DNA of 64,000 bases, from assembly GCA_051162045.1 (NCBI GenBank), contig JBISDI010000008.1, one strand, 5' to 3'. Within the stretch, counting starts at the first letter, position 1. Each line of letters opens with the position of its first letter. A model generated the notes under the pieces. The model was not told where the DNA came from. It saw only the letters and a list, made by a program, of their open reading frames with translations, and ran no database searches. The position numbers were made by a program, and so were the translations under genes. Positions 59,537 to 64,000 of this stretch are shown piece by piece. This DNA comes from Anaerozeibacter quisquiliarum. Lineage in GTDB: Bacteria; Bacillota; Clostridia; Christensenellales; Aristaeellaceae.

Positions 59537-60364
59537 CTACACCCCCCGCCTGTTGAGCCGCTTTGCGACGGCGTTCATGGTCAGCGAGACCAGCAGCGTC
59601 ATCGCGATCATGATTGTCGCCACCACCGACGCGCTGTCCCAGTCGCCGAGCGTGGAGGTGTATTGGTACAGGAGCGTCGACAGCACCTTGGTCTTGTTGC
59701 CGCCGAGCAACTGCGGCGTGGTATAGGCGGTGACCGTGCCGGTGAACACCAATAGGCCCCCGGTAATCAGCCCGCTGACGCAGAGCGGCAGCACCACCTT
59801 CAAAAAGGCCGCGATCGGCGGCGCGCCGAGCGTCCTGGCGGCCAGGATGCAATCGTCGTCGATCTGCTCCATCACGCCCACGAGCGAGAGCAGCATCAGC
59901 GGCATAAACAGCTGCGCGTAGCCCAGCATCATCGAGAATTCCGTGTACAAAAGGGACAGCGGCTTTTGAATCAGGCCCAGCGTCAGCATAAGGTCGTTCA
60001 CCGTGCCGCGCTTGCCCAAGATAATCATCCAGCAGAACGAGCGCACCACCGCGCTGGTCAGCAGCGGGAAGGTGGCGGCCGACAGCGCGATGTTCTTCCA
60101 GCGCGGGGAGAGGCGCGCGATGTAATAGGAGACCGGCAGCCCGATTGCGATGCAGATCAGCGTGTTGAGCAGCGACAGCCGCAGCGTGCGCGCGAAGGTG
60201 TCCTGAAAGAAGGCGTTTTGAAACTCGCCCAGGTACTTCGAAAAGGTCAGCGCCTCGCCGTCCGCGAAGGTTTGTGACACGATGCGCACCACCGGAAACA
60301 GGCAGCATATCACAATGAACAGCGTGCCCGGCACCATCAGCATGTAGGCGTTGTTTCTCTTCAT
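59537..60364 (-). CDS. ABC transporter permease (PotB-like)
   Basis: The product (275 aa) has six predicted transmembrane helices and an EAA-type loop (LAARTLGAPPIAAFLKVVLP, about 178-197). As first gene of the operon it is followed by the second permease, ATPase, binding protein, adenine deaminase and nucleoside phosphorylase. The ATG at 60364 has CAGGAGC upstream. Confidence 0.9.
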   Translation of the reverse strand: MKRNNAYMLMVPGTLFIVICCLFPVVRIVSQTFADGEALTFSKYLGEFQNAFFQDTFARTLRLSLLNTLICIAIGLPVSYYIARLSPRWKNIALSAATFPLLTSAVVRSFCWMIILGKRGTVNDLMLTLGLIQKPLSLLYTEFSMMLGYAQLFMPLMLLSLVGVMEQIDDDCILAARTLGAPPIAAFLKVVLPLCVSGLITGGLLVFTGTVTAYTTPQLLGGNKTKVLSTLLYQYTSTLGDWDSASVVATIMIAMTLLVSLTMNAVAKRLNRRGV

Positions 60365-60422
60365 GGCGCTCCTGCCTCGCAAAACGGCGAATAAATTTCA
60401 AAGTAAATAGGATAATGTTCGT

Positions 60423-60451
60423 AATATAGCCGATTTCTGAAAAAAAGTCAA
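60423..60451 (-). promoter_or_regulatory. Promoter of the transporter-adenine deaminase operon
   Basis: Minus strand TTGACT (60451-60446), 17-base spacer, TATATT (60428-60423). The remaining leader of about 50 bases is AT-rich with no riboswitch visible. The rest of the 200-base gap up to 60564 shows no clear promoter for the next gene. Confidence 0.78.
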
Positions 60452-60564
60452 GCAAAATGATTGTTGAATCGCATACATGGGTATCAAGTATGACAGATGA
60501 GGCGCGTCCGCGTCCATCCGATCAAGAAATAGAACCGTCATTTGTTCAATGAGGAGGATTTATC

Positions 60565-60963
60565 ATGAAGTTCAAAGGAATGCTCGTCGCGGCCATGCTG
60601 TTGACCGCCGCGCTCGCGCTGGCCGGCTGCGTAAGCGCAGCACCCGCCCCCACGCCGACCGCCGCCCCCGAGGCGACGGCCACGCCGGACCCCGCCGCCG
60701 CACCCGAACCCGCCGCCGCGCCCGGCGAAGCGCCGGCGCTCGAGCTGACGGCCGAGGAACTGGCCGCCTATGACGGCACGGACGGCCGCAAGGCCTACGT
60801 GGCGGTCAACGGCACCATCTACGAGGTGACCGACGTAAGCGCCTGGGCGGGCGGCCAGCACAACGGCAACGTCGCCGGCAAGGACCTGACCGACGCGATC
60901 AAGAACTCGCCGCACGGCGAAAAAGTGCTGGAGAAGCTGACCGTGGTCGGGAAGCTCAAGTAA
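60565..60963 (+). CDS. Cytochrome b5-like heme-binding lipoprotein
   Basis: The product (132 aa) has a lipoprotein signal with lipobox ALAGC (Cys22), an Ala-Pro-Thr spacer (about residues 25-58) and a C-terminal cytochrome b5-like domain (LTAEELAAYDGTDGRKAYVA through the end). His99 (GGQHNG) and His117 (NSPHGEK) stand where b5-type domains hold the heme axial ligands. It is therefore a candidate extracellular membrane-anchored heme protein of an anaerobe. ATG 60565 follows GAGGAGG. A small membrane protein gene follows 60 bases later. The electron donor is unknown. Confidence 0.8.
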   Translation: MKFKGMLVAAMLLTAALALAGCVSAAPAPTPTAAPEATATPDPAAAPEPAAAPGEAPALELTAEELAAYDGTDGRKAYVAVNGTIYEVTDVSAWAGGQHNGNVAGKDLTDAIKNSPHGEKVLEKLTVVGKLK

Positions 60964-61023
60964 CCGAGCGTGCGCGGATTGGGTCACCCGACTGAATGAG
61001 ATCGAACGCAGGGGAGCGATCGC

Positions 61024-61326
61024 ATGTCCAAGAACCCATTGGACGATTACTACCCGCTCGGAAGGAACGGGTTCGCGAAAATCGAGTCCGAGAAGCCCAA
61101 GAAGCAGTACGTTTACAAGCGGGTGATCATCTTTGGGATGCAGATCGATCCGGACGGGCCGCTGTCGGAGACCATTCGCCTGTCCAAGCTGGGATGTCTG
61201 GGTTTTGCCATCACGTTCGCGATCATGACCGTGTTTATGGCGATCATGGGCGCCGTTTCAAACAGGTTTTTCTCCACAGCGCCCGGACCCGCCCCCACGG
61301 TCGTTCAAAATGTCGGTGCGCAATAA
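61024..61326 (+). CDS. Small membrane protein of unknown function
   Basis: A 100-aa protein with a basic cytoplasmic N-terminus (SEKPKKQYVYKR) and one clear transmembrane helix (LGFAITFAIMTVFMAIMGAV, about residues 58-78). It ends with a short Pro-rich outside tail. No family recognised. ATG 61024 follows GGGGAG-type sequence. It shares the terminator at 61345 with the b5-like gene and may work with it, though this rests on position only. Confidence 0.6.
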   Translation: MSKNPLDDYYPLGRNGFAKIESEKPKKQYVYKRVIIFGMQIDPDGPLSETIRLSKLGCLGFAITFAIMTVFMAIMGAVSNRFFSTAPGPAPTVVQNVGAQ

Positions 61327-61344
61327 CGTGTAGACTGTCAAGGA

Positions 61345-61386
61345 GCTGTCGCGGCGGGGGATTTCCCCGCGCGGCAGCCTTTTTTT
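61345..61386 (+). terminator. Intrinsic terminator
   Basis: GCTG...CGCG...CGGGG (61345-61360) pairs with CCCCGCG...CAGC (61365-61378), followed by seven T. It ends the cytochrome b5-like/membrane protein unit. Confidence 0.85.
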
Positions 61387-61401
61387 GGAAGGCGCAACCG
61401 G

Positions 61402-61533
61402 ATGGAGCGGTTCGCGCGCATTCGGCATGCCAAGAAATACCGCCTCAGCCGGACCGAAGACGTGGCCGACGATGTTGCGCGCGGCGGGCTTGCCCTGCGA
61501 TCGCGAAACCTTGCGATGTTGACAATTGCGTGA
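61402..61533 (+). CDS. Possible small ORF (43 aa)
   Basis: An open frame from ATG 61402 to TGA 61531-61533, rich in Arg and Ala (MERFARIRHAKKYRLSRTED...). GGAAGG lies nine bases upstream. It runs into the histidine kinase promoter and resembles nothing I recognise. It could be a chance frame in GC-rich DNA. Confidence 0.25.
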   Translation: MERFARIRHAKKYRLSRTEDVADDVARGGLALRSRNLAMLTIA

Positions 61534-61547
61534 CGCGAGGGGATAAT
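61519..61547 (+). promoter_or_regulatory. Promoter of the two-component system
   Basis: TTGACA (61519-61524), 17-base spacer, GATAAT (61542-61547). Confidence 0.78.
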
Positions 61548-61574
61548 AAAGGCGCATGAAAAGGGGTGGCGACC

Positions 61575-63314
61575 ATGTTCAACCGGCTGAAGTACTCAAT
61601 GCGCGCGCAGTTGACACTGCTGTTTGTGTTGGTGTCGGTCATCCCCATGCTGGCCATCGGCGCGGCGTCGCTTCGGCTTTTTTCTCAGTCGCTCGAGGAC
61701 AATGGCGTGCGTGAGAGCGCGACCTATCTGGAGTTTTTGGACGATCGCATGGGTCGGATCATGGCCGATATCCATAAGCAGGTGCTGCTCGCCGCGTACG
61801 ATGACAGCATCGTGTCCTTTTGCGAAGGCGACCGCGCCGATCCCGAGCAGGCGCTGTACGCGTCGCGCAGGCTGATCCGCTTGCAGGCCATGGAGAAGGC
61901 CCATTCGGTGATGCTGGTCTTTGAGGACGGCAGCGCCATGCGCTACGCAAACAGTGACTATCCCAATGCGCGCATCATAGAAAACGCGGGCCTTGCGCCC
62001 ATCGATCCATCGATCTTCAAGATATACGACCGCTGGGCGGAACCCGCGGTGCGAAACGGCGAGCGCGTCGTTCCCTACGAGCGACTTGTGCTGGGCGACG
62101 GCGGCGCGCGGCCCATCGCGCGGCTGATCGTCAACTACCCCGAATCGAAATTCGCCGCGCTGTACGAAGACTATCTGAGCGCCCACCCGGCCGATTTTTT
62201 TATTGTCAACAGTCAGGGCGTCATCACCTCCTCGTCCGATGCGTCCGCGTTTGGGCAAGACGCCTTTCGGGCGCTGGGGCTCCCCCCGGATTACGCCGCA
62301 TCTTCCGCCGGGCGTTTCCATACGGACGGCTATGTCTACACCCATCGCAGCAACGCGCGCTACGGATACACGCTAATGGAACGCACGCCAATGAGCTATT
62401 ACAGCGGTATGTTCAGGCCGGTGCTCACGCTGCTCCTCATGCTGTCGCTTGCGAGCATCCTGCTGGCGCTGACGCTCGGCGCGATCATGTCGGGCGCGTT
62501 TACCAAGCCGATCCGCAACCTGATCGGCCGCATGCGACGCGACAAGGGATCGATCGGCATTTCAAACGGGGATGAGCCTCGCAACGAAATCGCCATCCTC
62601 AACAGGGGCTACGACAGCATCATCACCCAGCTCGAGACGGCCATCGCGCAGTATTACGAGGAGCAACGCATGAAGAAGGAGGCGCAGCTGCGCGCGCTGG
62701 AATTCCAGATCAACCCCCACTTTCTGTATAACACCCTGTCGACCATTATCTGGCTGATCGACGCGGGCGAGGATGAACGCGCGATTGAGATCACGCAGGA
62801 GCTTTCCACATTCTTCCGCATCAGCATCAGCAAGGGCAGGGATTACATCCCGCTCAAGGACGAGTTATTGCACGTCAAGCTGTACATCGACATACAAAAA
62901 GCGCGCTACAAGGATAAAATCATCGTCGCCTACGATGCGCCGGAGGAACTGCTTTCACTGTTGACGCCCAAGCTCGTGCTGCAGCCGTTGGTTGAGAACT
63001 CCATCATCCACGCGATGCAGAAGCATCGAGACCGCACCTGCAGCATCCGGATCAGCGCCGCGCGGGATGGGGAAAATGTGTGGCTGGTCGTGGAGGATGA
63101 CGGTGAGGCGCTCACCGAGGAAGGCGCGGCGGCGATGAATGCGTTTCTGATCGATCGGGGCGCGCAGGATGCGAACTTTGGCATCGGCATCTCCAACGTA
63201 CACGACCGAATCCGGCTCAGTTTTGGCGAAGGCTACGGCTTGAGCTTTGCACGCGTGGACGGATGGACGCGCGCGACGCTGCGCATCCGCGCGATGTCCG
63301 AGGAGGGGGGATGA
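61575..63314 (+). CDS. Sensor histidine kinase (YesM-like)
   Basis: The predicted kinase (579 aa) has a transmembrane helix at about residues 13-35, an extracellular Cache-like sensing domain (about 40-275), and a second helix at about 280-305. HAMP, the His_kinase domain LEFQINPHFLYNTLSTIIWL (His near 382) and an HATPase_c domain (VLQPLVENSIIHA, FGIGISNVHDRIRLSF) follow. This is the YesM type that partners AraC-type regulators and usually senses sugars. ATG 61575 is preceded by AAAGGGGT. Its stop is four bases before the response regulator start. Confidence 0.92.
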   Translation: MFNRLKYSMRAQLTLLFVLVSVIPMLAIGAASLRLFSQSLEDNGVRESATYLEFLDDRMGRIMADIHKQVLLAAYDDSIVSFCEGDRADPEQALYASRRLIRLQAMEKAHSVMLVFEDGSAMRYANSDYPNARIIENAGLAPIDPSIFKIYDRWAEPAVRNGERVVPYERLVLGDGGARPIARLIVNYPESKFAALYEDYLSAHPADFFIVNSQGVITSSSDASAFGQDAFRALGLPPDYAASSAGRFHTDGYVYTHRSNARYGYTLMERTPMSYYSGMFRPVLTLLLMLSLASILLALTLGAIMSGAFTKPIRNLIGRMRRDKGSIGISNGDEPRNEIAILNRGYDSIITQLETAIAQYYEEQRMKKEAQLRALEFQINPHFLYNTLSTIIWLIDAGEDERAIEITQELSTFFRISISKGRDYIPLKDELLHVKLYIDIQKARYKDKIIVAYDAPEELLSLLTPKLVLQPLVENSIIHAMQKHRDRTCSIRISAARDGENVWLVVEDDGEALTEEGAAAMNAFLIDRGAQDANFGIGISNVHDRIRLSFGEGYGLSFARVDGWTRATLRIRAMSEEGG

Positions 63315-63318
63315 GCCT

Positions 63319-64000
63319 ATGTATCGGATGCTGATCGTCGACGATGAGCCGCTGATTGCCCAGGGCATGAGCCGCGCGGTCGAGCGCACGCGGCTTTTCG
63401 AGGTCGCCACCGCAAATGACGGGCGTGAGGCGCTGGACCTTCTCATGGGAAAGCCGTTCGACGCGATGCTGCTGGACATCGCGATGCCCGACATGGATGG
63501 ACTTCAGCTGATGGAGGCGCTTTCCTCGCGCGGCATGGTGCCGGAGACCGTGGTCATTTCCGGATTTGAGGAATTCGACTACGCGCAGCGGGCCATGAGC
63601 TACGGCGCGAAGGATTATATCCTGAAACCTGTGTCCCCCAAGGATGTGGCGGCGATCGCCGTGCGGCTGAGCGAAAAGTTGGACGCCCGAAGGCGCGAAC
63701 AACGCGAACGCGAGGAACTGCGCCGGTTTGTGAAAACGCAACGCGACGTCATCAACGAAATGCTGAACGCGCGCGAGCCGCTCGATCCGGCGCGGCTGGA
63801 AAGCCTGCTCGAAGGGGTTCCCGGGGAGGGGCCAATCGACTCCGACGAAAAGGAAAAGCGGATTGCCCGCCGCGTTCGCAGTTGTCTCGAAGAAAATTAC
63901 GCCGACAGCGCGCTGACGGTCAACGGCATTGCGCAGGCCATGAATTACTCAGCCAATTACCTCGGGAACGCGTTCAGGCGCGAATACGGCATGACGGTCA
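63319..64000 (+). CDS. Response regulator, AraC-type output (YesN-like), partial
   Basis: The frame runs off the window after 227 codons. The receiver domain (about residues 1-120) has the acidic pocket IVDDEPLIAQG, the phospho-acceptor Asp53 in LLDIAMPDMDG and the lysine in DYILKPVSP. A helical linker (about 120-175) follows, then the start of an AraC HTH (ALTVNGIAQAMNYSANYLGN). It is the cognate partner of the kinase just upstream. Such pairs commonly control a neighbouring sugar ABC transporter, which would lie beyond the right edge. Confidence 0.9.
   Translation, partial: MYRMLIVDDEPLIAQGMSRAVERTRLFEVATANDGREALDLLMGKPFDAMLLDIAMPDMDGLQLMEALSSRGMVPETVVISGFEEFDYAQRAMSYGAKDYILKPVSPKDVAAIAVRLSEKLDARRREQREREELRRFVKTQRDVINEMLNAREPLDPARLESLLEGVPGEGPIDSDEKEKRIARRVRSCLEENYADSALTVNGIAQAMNYSANYLGNAFRREYGMTV

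Overview
The window is GC-rich (clearly above 60 percent in genes), densely coded DNA from what looks like an anaerobic spore-forming member of the Bacillota, class Clostridia. Pointers are two T-box leaders, a SPOCS-domain protein of the SipL/DUF3794 type, WhiA, strong AGGAGG-type ribosome binding sites, many TTG and GTG starts, and a complete methylaspartate (glutamate mutase) module of the kind used for glutamate fermentation. The genus cannot be told from the sequence. Nearly every promoter I could find is a TTGACA/TATAAT type with exactly 17 bp between the boxes.

Layout. 1-4.3 kb: a methionine-rich leader peptide and attenuator, then metY, metA and an FGGY kinase. 4.3-9.4 kb: a coiled-coil repeat protein, a flavoprotein, xpt, a HAD phosphatase and an L,D-transpeptidase. 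9.5-12.1 kb: T-box, cysE, cysS (minus strand). 12.1-17.0 kb: glmS-glmL-glmE-mal. 17.0-19.9 kb: a second methionine-rich leader with attenuator and metN-metI-metQ (minus). 19.9-24.4 kb: a HEPN-like/CBS protein, udk, a broken ArsC-like gene, and a T-box in front of a TIM-barrel/acyl-CoA synthetase fusion. 24.4-31.4 kb: isolated phage-type terminase genes, a DUF362 ferredoxin protein, a SPOCS protein, a lipid kinase joined to a phage-type repressor, and a divergent Cro/ArpU-like pair. 31.4-43.9 kb: an eight-gene ABC-2/MoxR/DUF58/VWA operon (minus). 44-46 kb: FGGY kinase and flavoprotein. 46-50 kb: threonine aldolase, MBOAT acyltransferase and partner. 50-54 kb: murB, whiA, ECF-like sigma and its membrane partner. 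54-60.4 kb: a PotABCD-like ABC transporter with adenine deaminase and nucleoside phosphorylase (minus). 60.5-64 kb: a cytochrome b5-like lipoprotein, a small membrane protein, and a YesM/YesN-type two-component system cut by the window edge.

The strongest unusual signal is the pair of methionine leader-peptide attenuators (about 138-293 plus strand; about 19852-19661 minus strand). They precede the two methionine supply routes of this window: synthesis (metY, with metA downstream) and uptake (metNIQ). The first shows a full set of competing helices, as in the trp paradigm. The two peptides share a V-N-x-M-M...M-R-R core. Cysteine supply (cysE-cysS) is instead under a T-box. A second theme is a family of structured intergenic elements with compensatory arm changes, found directly after the stop codons of metY, the HAD phosphatase and the AlgJ-like gene.
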